20,473 bases of DNA from contig DASZZY010000078.1 in the NCBI GenBank assembly GCA_036260395.1, forward strand, positions 1 to 20,473, in the 5' to 3' direction. The notes under the pieces were generated by a model, which made no database searches, was not told the DNA's origin, and was given only the letters and a program-made list of their open reading frames with translations. The position numbers were made by a program, and so were the translations under genes. Positions within the stretch are counted from its first letter, which is position 1. Every line of letters begins with the position of its first letter. Below are positions 13,170 to 20,473 of the stretch, piece by piece. This DNA comes from DASZZY01 sp036260395 (GTDB lineage: Bacteria; Actinomycetota; UBA4738; CALAEC01).

Positions 13170-15085
13170 GCTGGCAGCGCGTCGCCTCGTTCGTCCTCCG
13201 CCACCCCGGCCGCACGCTGGCGCTGGCCCTGGCGATCCTCGTGCCGCCGACGCTGGCCCTCCCGAACATGCGGACCACGTTCGACGTCCTCAGCGAGCTG
13301 CCGGCGTCGACCGACTCGGTCCAGGGATTCCAGGCGCTCCGGGGATCCTTCGGCCCCGGACAGGTGCAGCCGGTCTTCGTCGTCGTCCGGCTCGACTCGA
13401 AGGTGTGGAACGACGACGCCTTCGAGGCCATCGACGAGCTCACGGTCACCCTCGAGAAGGTGCCGGGCGTGGCCGACGTGCGCTCGATCACCCGCCCCAC
13501 GGGCGGACGCGTCCCCCCCCAGCAGCTCGAGGCGCTGGGGCTCGGCGGGCTCACGGAGCTGGCGGAGGGTCTTCCCCGCGCCACGCGCGGGCTGGAGCGC
13601 GCCACCTCGGGCCTCCGGCGCATCCGCGACGGCCTGGAGCAGATCCGGGCGGGCATCCCCGGGCAGGAGGCGGGGATCGAGCAGGCCCTCCAGGGCATCG
13701 AGGCCATGCGGGACGGCGTGGATCGGATCCGGGCCGGGATGGGCCGCATCGCGGCCGGGCTCGAACGCGCGGAGGCCGGTCTCCGGCGGCTCGCCGAGCG
13801 AGTGGCGGAACCAACCCTAAGGGCGCTCCGCGCGGCATGGGACGACCTCCGCGACGCCACGCTGGCCAAGCTGGATCCCCAGTACCCCCAGCTGGCCCGG
13901 CACGTCGGCGAGGCGCTGGCGCTGGTCTCCGGGAGGTGCCCCGACGCAGAGGGCATCGGGCCGCAGCCCGCGGACTGCCCGGCCGGCCGGAAGATCGACC
14001 CCCGCTACGACGGCCTGGCCCCGACGCTCCGGGGGGTCGCCGAGGGCCTCGACCGCGCGGCCGATGGGGTGCGGAAGATCGACCTGGGGATGGGCGGCCT
14101 CGACCAGGGTCTGGCGCAGCTGGAGTCGGGGATGGCGGAGTCGGCCCCGCAGCTCGACCAGCTGGAATCGGGGACCTCGCTGATGATCGGCGGGCTGGAC
14201 CGCATCATCCCGGGCCTGGAGCGGCTCCGTCGGGGCCTGGCCATGGGCGCCTCGCTGGTGGAGCAGGCCGGCTTGATCCCGCAGCCGGGCGACGAGGTCG
14301 CGCTGACCGCCACGCTCGTCGAGGCCTTCCCCAAGCTCCGCGAGCAGCTGGGGTTCTTCGTCGGCGATGGCGGCCGGGCGACCCGCCTGTTCCTGTTCCT
14401 CGAGGACCAGCCCTACCGGGAGTCGTCGCTGGAGGCGTCGCGGCAGATCCGCGAGATTTCGCAGCTGGCGCTGCGCGAGACGGCGCTCGAGGACGCAGAG
14501 CTCCTGGTCACCGGCTCCGCGCCGTTCTTCTCGGACGTGGCCGACACGGCCGGCGGTGACTTCGGGACGATCATCTGGGCCGTGATCCTGGGGATCCTCC
14601 TGGTGTTCATCCTGCTCCTCCGAAGCCTGATCGCGCCGGTGTACCTGATGGGCACCGTCCTTCTGTCGTTCGCCTCGACGCTCGGCCTCACGGTGATCGT
14701 CTTCCAGGGGCTGTTCGGGGAGATCGGGCTGGTGTGGTGGCTCCCTGCGTTCCTCTTCGTGATCCTGGTGGCGCTCGGCGCCGACTACAACATCTTCCTG
14801 ACCGGCAGGATCCGGGAAGAGGCCGGCGAGGTCGACACGCGCTCCGCGGTGGGCCTGGGGCTGTCGGCGACCGGGCGGGTCATCACGTCCGCCGGGCTGA
14901 TCCTGGCGGGCACGTTCGCCGCGCTCCTGGCGGCGCCGATCCAAGGCATGGTCGAGATGGGGTTCGCCGCCAGCGTCGGGCTCCTGGTGGACACGTTCGT
15001 CGTCCGCACCCTGCTGGTGCCCTCGATCGCCGTGCTCCTCGGCTCGGCGAACTGGTGGCCCTCGCGCCGGGCCGCGCGGCCCTAG
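13166..15085 (+). CDS. MMPL/RND exporter, C-terminal half with long periplasmic coiled-coil insert
   Basis: The 639-residue protein begins with TM7 at about 12-33, after a repeat of the family start (VLRHPGRTLALAL). A large periplasmic region follows at about 34-468. Two stretches, at about 128-213 and 288-368, have spaced Gly-Leu heptad-like repeats (GLERATSGLRRIRDGL and similar), as in Gram-positive MMPL and YhgE-type proteins, and probably form long helical hairpins. Two Cys lie at about 258 and 273 between them. TM8-TM12 follow from about 469. TM10 has LGADYNIFLTGRIREEA with D540-Y541 matching the proton-relay pair of the first half. It overlaps the first gene by four bases and the two should assemble into one pump. 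The substrate is unknown. Confidence 0.88.
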   Translation: MSWQRVASFVLRHPGRTLALALAILVPPTLALPNMRTTFDVLSELPASTDSVQGFQALRGSFGPGQVQPVFVVVRLDSKVWNDDAFEAIDELTVTLEKVPGVADVRSITRPTGGRVPPQQLEALGLGGLTELAEGLPRATRGLERATSGLRRIRDGLEQIRAGIPGQEAGIEQALQGIEAMRDGVDRIRAGMGRIAAGLERAEAGLRRLAERVAEPTLRALRAAWDDLRDATLAKLDPQYPQLARHVGEALALVSGRCPDAEGIGPQPADCPAGRKIDPRYDGLAPTLRGVAEGLDRAADGVRKIDLGMGGLDQGLAQLESGMAESAPQLDQLESGTSLMIGGLDRIIPGLERLRRGLAMGASLVEQAGLIPQPGDEVALTATLVEAFPKLREQLGFFVGDGGRATRLFLFLEDQPYRESSLEASRQIREISQLALRETALEDAELLVTGSAPFFSDVADTAGGDFGTIIWAVILGILLVFILLLRSLIAPVYLMGTVLLSFASTLGLTVIVFQGLFGEIGLVWWLPAFLFVILVALGADYNIFLTGRIREEAGEVDTRSAVGLGLSATGRVITSAGLILAGTFAALLAAPIQGMVEMGFAASVGLLVDTFVVRTLLVPSIAVLLGSANWWPSRRAARP

Positions 15086-15098
15086 CGCCCGAGGGCGC
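15085..15098. terminator. Weak hairpin between convergent genes
   Basis: GCGCCC (15085-15090) and GGGCGC (15093-15098) are an inverted repeat with only two bases between them, starting at the MMPL stop and ending before the LVIVD stop at 15105. It has no T-run on either side. It is the only terminator-like structure in the 19-base gap. Confidence 0.3.
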
Positions 15099-15104
15099 CC
15101 TCCC

Positions 15105-16583
15105 TCAGCGGACGCCCTCCAGCCGGACCGCGTCGCCCACGTTCGAGTTGCCCTCCAGGAACCGGATGCGGCCGACTCGCCGGTGGCCCGGCCCCGTGTA
15201 CTCCAGGATGTAGAGGCCGTTCCGGATGTCGACGACGTAGATCAGCCCGTCCTTGATGATCGGGAAGCTCCACATCACGACCTTGTTCCGGCCCAGCGAC
15301 AGCGCCGGGTCCTCGGTGACCACGAACGGCAGCGGCTCGGGCGCGAACTGGCCCACCTGCTCCGCCGCGCCGCGCCTCCCCACCGAGAAGGCCTGGAGCC
15401 CACCGGAGTGCCACGTCACGAACGCCAGGTCCTTGAGGACCGTCGGGTTGTGCGCGGCGTAGCTCGTGAAGAAGGTGTTGAGTGGGTCGCTGCCCTCGGG
15501 GGTCTGGCAGAAGTCCGGGTCGTTCTCCGGGTGGACGCGGTAGTCCCCCACGAGCACCGGGTGGGTCTCGTCGCGGATGTCGATGACGTGGACCCATCCC
15601 CAGGGGCAGCCGAAGTCGTTCTGCGGCTGGACCAGCGGGTCGAGCAGGTCTCCGTAGACCTCGTCCGTCGTGATGGCCAGCGGCCGCCCCGGGAGCGGGA
15701 TCGCGGAGTGGACGGTCTGGTTCGGCCACGTGGGGCTGTTCTCCGGCGGCGTCAGCAGGTCGAGCTCCGGCTCCGGCACGCCGGCGGCCACCTCTGACGA
15801 GTCCGCGATCAGGAACCCGCCACCGAGGTACGCCAAGTACGTCCGCGTGCCGTCCGCGGAGACGCTCATCGAGTGCAGGCGGACGTCGCGCTCGTCCTCG
15901 GCCTGCTCGCTGAACGCGGGGTTGGCGTTGAACGTGGCCACCTCCGCGAACACGCCGTCCCGCGCGCCGCTGATGTCGGTGATGATGAGGTTGGGCTGGG
16001 TCTCGCTGGTCGTCGGCGTCGACATCCACAGCAGCGCCCGCTCCGGATCGGCCGGGTCGACCCACAGGTAGAACTCGTGCGGGGTCCGCGACGGCACGTA
16101 CGTCGAGACCAGCGGGGGGTTCACCGGGTCCTCCGCCACGTCGTAGAACTTGATGTTCCGGATCAGCGGGCCCGTGATGTCCGCCTGCGACGTGCACGCG
16201 TGGAGGATCGCGCTGCACTGGAAGTTCAGGACCATCAGGAGGCCGGCCTCGGGCCACACGCGGAGCTCGCGCGAGGTCTCGCTGACGTTGCCCTCGTTGG
16301 GCGGGCCGATCTCCCCCACGACCTCGGGGGTGGAGGGATCTTCGACGTCGACGATCAGCACGCCGGGACGGAGGTGGTGCGGCGAGCCGTCGGTCCGGCT
16401 CCCGACGTAGACGTAGTGGTCGAAGATGGCGTGGGCGGCGTTCATCCCGCGATTGAACAGCGGATGGTGGCCGACCAGCTCGAAGTTCTCCGCGGTCCCC
16501 GGTTCGGGGGCCGCGGCGATCCCCGCCGGCGCCAGCACGGCGAGCAGCAGGGCGGAGACGGCGAGGGACAGCGGACGCTTCAT
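15105..16583 (-). CDS. Secreted LVIVD-repeat (beta-propeller) protein
   Basis: The 492-residue protein has a signal peptide (KR at 2-3, hydrophobic 6-20, cleavage near AAA at 23-25). The rest has repeated blades of the LVIVD type: GVLIVDVEDPSTPEVVGEIG at 74-93, then NIKFYDVAEDPVNPPLVSTY, NLIITDISG, WVHVIDIRDETHPVLVGDYR and GLYILEYTGPGHRRVGRIRF. Such repeats form secreted beta-propellers whose functions are mostly unknown. Several Cys occur, which could form disulfides outside the cell. The ATG at 16583 is chosen because GAGGAGG precedes it by eight bases and the signal peptide starts there; an upstream ATG would add 15 polar residues ahead of the signal. It converges on the MMPL genes and diverges from the acyl-CoA dehydrogenases. 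Confidence 0.85.
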   Translation of the reverse strand: MKRPLSLAVSALLLAVLAPAGIAAAPEPGTAENFELVGHHPLFNRGMNAAHAIFDHYVYVGSRTDGSPHHLRPGVLIVDVEDPSTPEVVGEIGPPNEGNVSETSRELRVWPEAGLLMVLNFQCSAILHACTSQADITGPLIRNIKFYDVAEDPVNPPLVSTYVPSRTPHEFYLWVDPADPERALLWMSTPTTSETQPNLIITDISGARDGVFAEVATFNANPAFSEQAEDERDVRLHSMSVSADGTRTYLAYLGGGFLIADSSEVAAGVPEPELDLLTPPENSPTWPNQTVHSAIPLPGRPLAITTDEVYGDLLDPLVQPQNDFGCPWGWVHVIDIRDETHPVLVGDYRVHPENDPDFCQTPEGSDPLNTFFTSYAAHNPTVLKDLAFVTWHSGGLQAFSVGRRGAAEQVGQFAPEPLPFVVTEDPALSLGRNKVVMWSFPIIKDGLIYVVDIRNGLYILEYTGPGHRRVGRIRFLEGNSNVGDAVRLEGVR

Positions 16584-16661
16584 CGCGGCGACCTCCTCGT
16601 GGCGCTCGGGGCTCCCCGAGGTATTCACCGCGCGGGCCCCGAACCCCTTCCGCAGGCGAAC

Positions 16662-16678
16662 CTACCGGACGGTAGTAT
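16662..16678 (+). promoter_or_regulatory. Palindromic operator overlapping the -10 box of the acyl-CoA dehydrogenase genes
   Basis: CTACCG (16662-16667) and CGGTAG (16670-16675) are a perfect inverted repeat with a GA centre, similar to TACCG-type sites bound by TetR-family regulators of fatty-acid breakdown. It overlaps TAGTAT (16673-16678), a good -10 box placed seven bases before the GTG start, so the mRNA would be leaderless and repressible. The -35 region is weak. Confidence 0.5.
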
Positions 16679-16685
16679 CCGCGCC

Positions 16686-17858
16686 GTGAACGTCCAGGAC
16701 GGCCCGGCGGAAGCGGAGTTCCGGGCCGGAGTCCGCGCCTGGCTGGCCGAGAACCTCCCGCCCGGCTGGGGGACGCCCGAGTGGCGGTGGCCCGAGGACC
16801 GGGTCGGCTTCCTGAAGGACTGGAGCCGACGCCTCTACGACGGTGGGTACGCCGGGCTGGCGTGGCCGGAGGCCTACGGCGGCCGCGGCGCCCCGCTGCC
16901 CCTCCAGGCGATCGCCTACGAGGAGTTCGCCCGGGCCGACGCGCCGGATCACGTGGGCCTCATCGGCATCGGGATGGCGGGGCCGACGATCATCTCGGCG
17001 GGGACCGACGAGCAGAAGGCCAGGTACCTCCGGAAGATCCTCACCGGCGAGGAGGTGTGGTGCCAGGGGTTCTCCGAGCCCGGCGCGGGCAGCGACCTGG
17101 CCTCGCTCCAGACCCGGGCCGTCCCCGACGGCGACGGGTTCCGGATCACCGGCCAGAAGGTGTGGTCCTCGTTCGCCCACATCGCCGACCGGTGCATCCT
17201 CCTGGCGCGCACCGACCCCGCAGCACCCAAGCACGACGGCATCACGTACTTCCTGGTGGACATGCACGCCGACGGCGTCGAGGCCCGGCCGCTCCGGCAT
17301 ATGACCGGCGACGCCGAGTTCAACGAGATCTTCCTCGACGACGTCTACGTGCCGCGGGAGGACGTGGTCGGGGAGGTCAACCGGGGGTGGCAGGTGGCGA
17401 TCACGACGCTCCTCCACGAGCGGGGGTCGACCGCGTTCTTCCTGCTGGGCCGGCTCGATGTCCGCTTCCGCCGCCTCCTGCAGACCGTGCGTTCACTGCG
17501 GACCGACGGGAGGGTCGCGGCCGACGACCCGCTGGTCCGCGAGGCGGTGGCCCGGGCGTACGCCGACCTCCAGGCCCTCCGGTTCACGAGCTGGCGGGCG
17601 CTGTCCGACATGGTGAGGAGCGGGATGCCGGGGCCCGAGGGCTCGATCATCAAGCTCCAATGGTCCGAGGCCAACCAGCGGCTAACGCGGCTGGGGCTGG
17701 ATCTGCTCGGGCCGGACGCCGCGCTGTGGCCCGGCGGGCACGACTCGTGGCAGTGGCAGCAGCTCCGCAGCCACGGGAACACGATCGAGGCCGGGACGTC
17801 GGAGGTCCTCCGCAGCATCGTCGCCGAGCGGGTCCTGGGGCTGCCGAGGTCGAGGTAG
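16686..17858 (+). CDS. Acyl-CoA dehydrogenase, catalytic-type subunit
   Basis: The 390-residue flavoprotein has the full acyl-CoA dehydrogenase layout: an N-terminal helical domain, the signature CQGFSEPGAGSDLASLQTRA at 126-145, the beta domain with ITGQKVWSS at 154-162, and a C-terminal helical domain ending in NTIEAGTSEVLRSIVAERVLG. E368 in EAGT is placed like the catalytic base of the family. It introduces a trans-2 double bond into an acyl-CoA, passing electrons to ETF. It lies two bases before a second, shorter family member; adjacent unequal pairs in actinobacteria often form heteromers acting on steroid or branched acyl-CoAs. The GTG start has no ribosome site but a -10 box directly upstream. 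Chain length and substrate cannot be read from sequence. Confidence 0.92.
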   Translation: MNVQDGPAEAEFRAGVRAWLAENLPPGWGTPEWRWPEDRVGFLKDWSRRLYDGGYAGLAWPEAYGGRGAPLPLQAIAYEEFARADAPDHVGLIGIGMAGPTIISAGTDEQKARYLRKILTGEEVWCQGFSEPGAGSDLASLQTRAVPDGDGFRITGQKVWSSFAHIADRCILLARTDPAAPKHDGITYFLVDMHADGVEARPLRHMTGDAEFNEIFLDDVYVPREDVVGEVNRGWQVAITTLLHERGSTAFFLLGRLDVRFRRLLQTVRSLRTDGRVAADDPLVREAVARAYADLQALRFTSWRALSDMVRSGMPGPEGSIIKLQWSEANQRLTRLGLDLLGPDAALWPGGHDSWQWQQLRSHGNTIEAGTSEVLRSIVAERVLGLPRSR

Positions 17859-17860
17859 CC

Positions 17861-18883
17861 GTGGACCTGACCTACACCGCCGAGCAGGAGCTGCTCCGGA
17901 AGACCGTCCGGCAGTTCGTCACGGACCGGGTGACGCCGGAGCGGCTGGCCGAGATCGCCGACGGACCCGACGGCTGGGACCCGGGCCTGTGGAAGGAGAC
18001 CGTGGAGCTCGGGCTGACATCGGTTTCCCTGCCGGAGGAGCTGGGCGGCGCCGGTCTGGGCTTCGTCGAGGAGGCCATCGTCGCCGAGGAGTTCGGCCGG
18101 GGGCTGTTCCCCGGGCCGTGGCTCGGCTCGGTCCTCGCTCGGCCGGCGCTCACCGGGCACGTCCTGCAGGCGGTCGCGGCGGAGCGCCACGTCACGACGC
18201 TCGTCGGGCTGACCGCCCCGCTGGTGGCCGAGGGCTCGGCGGTCACGGGACGCGCGGACCACGTGGTCGACCTGGCCGCCGCCGATCTCCTCGTCGTCCT
18301 GACCGGCGAAGGGGTGTTCTTCGTGGACCGCGATGAGACGGATTGGCGGCTGCTGCCGACGGTCGACGGAACGCGGCGGCTCGGACAGGTGGCGCTGGAG
18401 AGCACCCCCGCGGCGCGGGTGTCGGGGCCCGACCCGCGGCTGGCGCAGCAGATCCGGACCCGGGCCCACGCGGCCCTGGCCGCCGAGGCCGTCGGCGTGG
18501 CCTCCGGCGCAGTGGAGTTCGCCGTCGAGTACGCGAAGGAACGTCAGCAGTTCGGGAGGCCGATCGGGTCCTTTCAGGCGGTCAGCCACCAGGTGGCCGA
18601 CGCGTTCATGGACGCCGAGCTGGCCCGGTCGCTGGCCATGTGGGCCGCCGCCGCGGTCGACGCCGGCGACACCACGGCGCCGCTGGCCGCCGCGACCGCC
18701 AAGTGGTTCGCCGCCGAGGCCGCGATGCGGGCGACGGAGCGGGCCATCCAGGTTCACGGCGGGATCGGGTTCACCTGGGAGCACCCGCTCCACCGCTTCT
18801 ACAAGCGGGCCCTGTGGATCGCGTCCCAGTTCGGGACGGGAGCCGAGCTGCGCGCGCGGGCGGCGGCAAGCCTGCTCCGCTGA
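17861..18883 (+). CDS. Acyl-CoA dehydrogenase, short partner subunit
   Basis: The 340-residue protein keeps the N-terminal helical domain (LTYTAEQELLRKTVRQFV) and the C-terminal domain with KERQQFGRPIGSFQAVSHQVAD at 226-247 and IQVHGGIGFTWEHPLHRFYKRA at 296-317. The middle beta domain is shortened: the usual SEPxAGSD flavin signature and the C-terminal EGT motif are absent. E307 in TWEH is conserved in this subclass and may serve as base. This is the pattern of the small subunit in FadE-type heterotetramers such as those in mycobacterial cholesterol side-chain oxidation, where the two chains share an active site. It starts at GTG two bases after the partner's stop, so equal expression is expected. 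Confidence 0.9.
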   Translation: MDLTYTAEQELLRKTVRQFVTDRVTPERLAEIADGPDGWDPGLWKETVELGLTSVSLPEELGGAGLGFVEEAIVAEEFGRGLFPGPWLGSVLARPALTGHVLQAVAAERHVTTLVGLTAPLVAEGSAVTGRADHVVDLAAADLLVVLTGEGVFFVDRDETDWRLLPTVDGTRRLGQVALESTPAARVSGPDPRLAQQIRTRAHAALAAEAVGVASGAVEFAVEYAKERQQFGRPIGSFQAVSHQVADAFMDAELARSLAMWAAAAVDAGDTTAPLAAATAKWFAAEAAMRATERAIQVHGGIGFTWEHPLHRFYKRALWIASQFGTGAELRARAAASLLR

Positions 18884-18893
18884 TCGCGCGATC
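18882..18893. repeat. 12-base perfect palindrome at the gene end
   Basis: GATCGCGCGATC spans the last two bases of the acyl-CoA dehydrogenase stop codon and the following gap. It contains two GATC sites and may be chance in such GC-rich DNA or part of the terminator region. Confidence 0.3.
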
Positions 18894-18895
18894 CC

Positions 18896-18919
18896 GTCGT
18901 CGGGCGAAGGCCCGGCGAC
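18896..18919. terminator. Strong bidirectional hairpin terminator
   Basis: A 10-base stem (18896-18905 with 18910-18919, one T-G wobble) closes a GAAG loop between the convergent acyl-CoA dehydrogenase and lipoprotein genes. The position and strength fit a terminator serving both strands, though neither side has a T-run. Confidence 0.5.
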
Positions 18920-18920
18920 C

Positions 18921-19154
18921 TCACTCCGATCCGTCCTCGCCTTCGTTGGGGTCGGGCGGGACGCCCTCGTCGCGCTCCTCCGGCTCAGGCTCCGGCGGGA
19001 AGGTCTCGGTGCCGTTGGCCGGCTCCTCATCCGCCGGAGCTTCCTCCTCGACCCCCGGATCCACCGCCGGAGGTTCTTCCTCGGCGCAGGCGGCGCCACC
19101 GATGGCCAAGGCGAAACCGAGAGCGAGCGATGTGACGGTCTTCTTCGCGTTCAC
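18921..19154 (-). CDS. Small acidic Pro/Glu-rich lipoprotein
   Basis: The 77-residue protein has a short basic start (KK at 4-5), a hydrophobic segment at 8-22 and a Cys at 23, so it is probably a lipoprotein, although the lipobox (GGAAC) has Gly rather than Leu at -3. The remaining 54 residues are disordered-looking, with about 22 Glu or Asp, many Pro and one Arg. Start choice: AGGAGG abuts the ATG at 19160 with no spacing, but lies six bases before the GTG at 19154, so GTG is the likely start. It is monocistronic and convergent with the acyl-CoA dehydrogenases. Function is unknown; such acidic tails may bind cations or space a surface layer, which is speculation. Confidence 0.75.
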   Translation of the reverse strand: MNAKKTVTSLALGFALAIGGAACAEEEPPAVDPGVEEEAPADEEPANGTETFPPEPEPEERDEGVPPDPNEGEDGSE

Positions 19155-19364
19155 GGTCATCCTCCTGTAGTCGGGTCGATCGTCGAGTTACCCGGCCCCG
19201 TACGAGTCACCGGCGTGATTGCTCCAATCCCGACAGAGTTCCGTGCCACCAATCCGCGGCCGGGGCCGGTGCGTATCTCAGGGAGTGCGTAGCTGTAACC
19301 GGACCGACCTCCGGCATCTGGCGGGGGTGACGGCGCCCCTGGACCTCACGCGGACCTTCATGGA

Positions 19365-19377
19365 TGTGACGGGCACA
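19365..19377 (+). promoter_or_regulatory. CRP-like half-site pair before the Crp/Fnr gene
   Basis: TGTG (19365-19368) and CACA (19374-19377) form an inverted repeat with a 5-base spacer, 20 bases before the regulator's start. The spacing is shorter than the usual CRP site, so autoregulation is only a suggestion. Confidence 0.3.
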
Positions 19378-19396
19378 CCGTCGCCACGGCGATGAC

Positions 19397-20161
19397 GTGA
19401 TGGGCGTCTCGATCAAGGATGCCGCCTGGTTGATCTCCCGGCTCGATTCGCGGGATCCGCGAACCGTCCGTGCCGATCACATCGCGGTGATACGGCCGTC
19501 GTTGACCGTGCGCCGGATGGCGCGGGGCGAGGTGCTGTTCGCGCCAGGCGACGTGCCCAACGGCGCGTGGGCGATACGGCGTGGGCTGGTCGAGCTCTCG
19601 GTCGGAGCCGGGCGCGGCCGAGGCATCGTCGACATCGCGAAGAGAGGTGAGCTCGTCGGGCTGTCGTACGCGCTCCTCGATCGGCCGGCCGACGTCACCG
19701 CTCGCACGGTCACCTCCGTGGAGGCGCTGTTCCTCGCCATGGACGTGCGTCGCCTCCTGGAGACAACCCCGTCTCTGGCCCGGCTGCTGCTGCAGGAGAT
19801 GAGCCGGCAGGTTCTGGAGACGCGCGCCCGGATCCGCCAGCTCCTCGGAAGGACGCTGTCGGAGCGGATCGCCCGGCTCCTCATGGGGGAAGCGGAAGGG
19901 CGCCGCCTGACGGTTTCCCAGTCGGCGATCGCGCAGATGCTCGGGGTCCAGCGCTCCTCGGTGAACCGGGTGCTTCGATCGTTCGAGGAGCAAGGGTGGC
20001 TGCGTCTCAGCTACGCGAGCGTCGAGATCCTCGACTCAGGGGCCCTCGAGGCGATGGCGGATCCGGGCCATCGGGTCGTCCCGATCGAACGGCCCTGGGA
20101 GCCACCGCGCTCAACTCGGCGGTCGGAAGAGGGCGGGGCTACATCCGAGCAGCCTCGATGA
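19397..20161 (+). CDS. Crp/Fnr-family transcription regulator
   Basis: The 254-residue protein has an N-terminal cyclic-nucleotide-binding-like beta roll at about 30-125 (VRRMARGEVLFAPGDVPNGAWAIRRGLVELSV), a long dimer helix at about 126-160, and a winged helix-turn-helix at about 170-212 with VSQSAIAQMLGVQRSSVNRVLRSFEEQGWL. It should bind DNA as a dimer. The phosphate-binding cassette of true cAMP receptors is not evident and there is no Cys set for an iron-sulfur cluster, so its signal is unknown. A polar Arg/Glu/Pro tail of about 30 residues follows the wing. The start is GTG at 19397 or ATG at 19400; neither has a Shine-Dalgarno sequence. A CRP-like inverted repeat lies just upstream. Confidence 0.85.
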   Translation: MMGVSIKDAAWLISRLDSRDPRTVRADHIAVIRPSLTVRRMARGEVLFAPGDVPNGAWAIRRGLVELSVGAGRGRGIVDIAKRGELVGLSYALLDRPADVTARTVTSVEALFLAMDVRRLLETTPSLARLLLQEMSRQVLETRARIRQLLGRTLSERIARLLMGEAEGRRLTVSQSAIAQMLGVQRSSVNRVLRSFEEQGWLRLSYASVEILDSGALEAMADPGHRVVPIERPWEPPRSTRRSEEGGATSEQPR

Positions 20162-20199
20162 TCGCCTGGTTCCTCCCCAGCCCCCCTCGCGGACCCGGC

Positions 20200-20473
20200 T
20201 CAGCACCGGAGCCGGAAGTCCTGCGTGGTGGTCGATCCCCCGCTGACGGTGACCTGGGCGGACCTGGCGCGGCACGCGGAAGCCGACGCGGTGAACGTAT
20301 AGGTCCCGGGCACGAGCTCGGCGGCCAGGTACGACCCGGCGGCGTCCGTGGTGGTGGAGCCGGACTCCGGGCCGGACCACGACACGGTCGCTCCGGCGAT
20401 GGGTGCCTTCCGGCTCTGCGACACCGTGCCGGTGACGTCCCCGGTGTCCTCCTCCGGCGGCGGTGGCGGGGGC
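20200..20473 (-). CDS. C-terminal part of a secreted protein with a carboxypeptidase-regulatory-like domain (partial)
   Basis: The reading frame is open to the right edge, so the gene begins outside the window; 90 codons are visible. From the edge it reads a run of six Pro, EEDTG, then DVTGTVSQSRKAPIAGATVSW, TTTDAAGSYLAAELVPGTYTFTASA and TTTQDFRLRC at the end. This is the Ig-like fold of carboxypeptidase-regulatory or CnaB-type domains, common at the ends of secreted and cell-wall proteins, here joined by a proline linker. An in-frame GTG at 20424 could be mistaken for a start, but the proline-linker frame upstream and the domain beginning at DVTGTV argue that the chain is longer. The gene converges on the Crp/Fnr gene with a 38-base gap. 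Confidence 0.75.
   Translation of the reverse strand, partial: PPPPPPEEDTGDVTGTVSQSRKAPIAGATVSWSGPESGSTTTDAAGSYLAAELVPGTYTFTASASACRARSAQVTVSGGSTTTQDFRLRC

Noticed and set aside
13817..14944. 375-codon minus-strand frame over the MMPL second half
   Set aside because: The plus strand encodes ordered transmembrane helices and the DY motif; the antisense frame is Gln/Arg/Glu-rich with no domain.
16584..16628. Upstream ATG at 16628 for the LVIVD-repeat protein
   Set aside because: It adds 15 polar residues before the signal peptide, while the ATG at 16583 has a GAGGAGG ribosome site.
19161..19396. Possible RNA gene between the lipoprotein and Crp/Fnr genes
   Set aside because: No tRNA-like fold, conserved riboswitch core or strong hairpin was seen; it is treated as a promoter region.

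Overview
The window is about 70% G+C, uses many GTG starts and four-base stop/start overlaps, and carries typical actinobacterial genes: a PimB'-like mannosyltransferase, an LPxTG protein, UdgX, LigC with a stand-alone LigD-type polymerase, an MMPL exporter and paired acyl-CoA dehydrogenases. It most likely comes from an actinomycete chromosome, perhaps of an uncultured lineage. I see no rRNA, tRNA, CRISPR, transposase or phage gene. The last gene runs off the right edge.

Layout: (1) 34-1378, minus: a secreted protein and a tiny LPVTG-anchored protein, translationally coupled. (2) 1670-7235, plus: a tight operon of a GT4 mannosyltransferase, hddA, gmhA, gmhB, a threonine-synthase-like PLP enzyme and ligC. 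Four of the five junctions are GTGA or ATGA overlaps. The heptose enzymes should convert sedoheptulose-7-P to D-glycero-alpha-D-manno-heptose-1-P, and the glycosyltransferase suggests use in an envelope glycolipid or polysaccharide. The nucleotidyltransferase is not in the window. (3) 6198-9367: a DNA-repair block made of ligC, a small PH-like protein, and (convergent) a LigD-type primase-polymerase coupled to a UdgX-type uracil-DNA glycosylase. Lesion recognition, gap filling and sealing sit side by side. (4) 9399-10820, minus: a BON/YtxH-like stress protein and a hemerythrin-domain protein. (5) 10918-12000, plus: an orphan D12-class adenine methyltransferase. (6) 12069-15085, plus: an MMPL/RND exporter split into two overlapping genes, with a consensus-like promoter overlapped by a TetR-type palindrome. 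(7) 15105-16583, minus: a secreted LVIVD-repeat protein. (8) 16686-18883, plus: an acyl-CoA dehydrogenase pair behind another palindromic operator. (9) 18921-20473: a small acidic lipoprotein, a Crp/Fnr-type regulator and the C-terminus of a secreted protein with a carboxypeptidase-regulatory-like domain.

The most noteworthy points are the LigC / polymerase / UdgX cluster with an apparent CTG start for the polymerase, the heptose operon whose glycosyltransferase has lost the second Glu of the EX7E motif, the split MMPL pump, and several promoter/operator arrangements, including -10 boxes 6-7 bases before GTG starts that suggest leaderless mRNAs. All functions are inferred from motifs read by eye; no database search was run.
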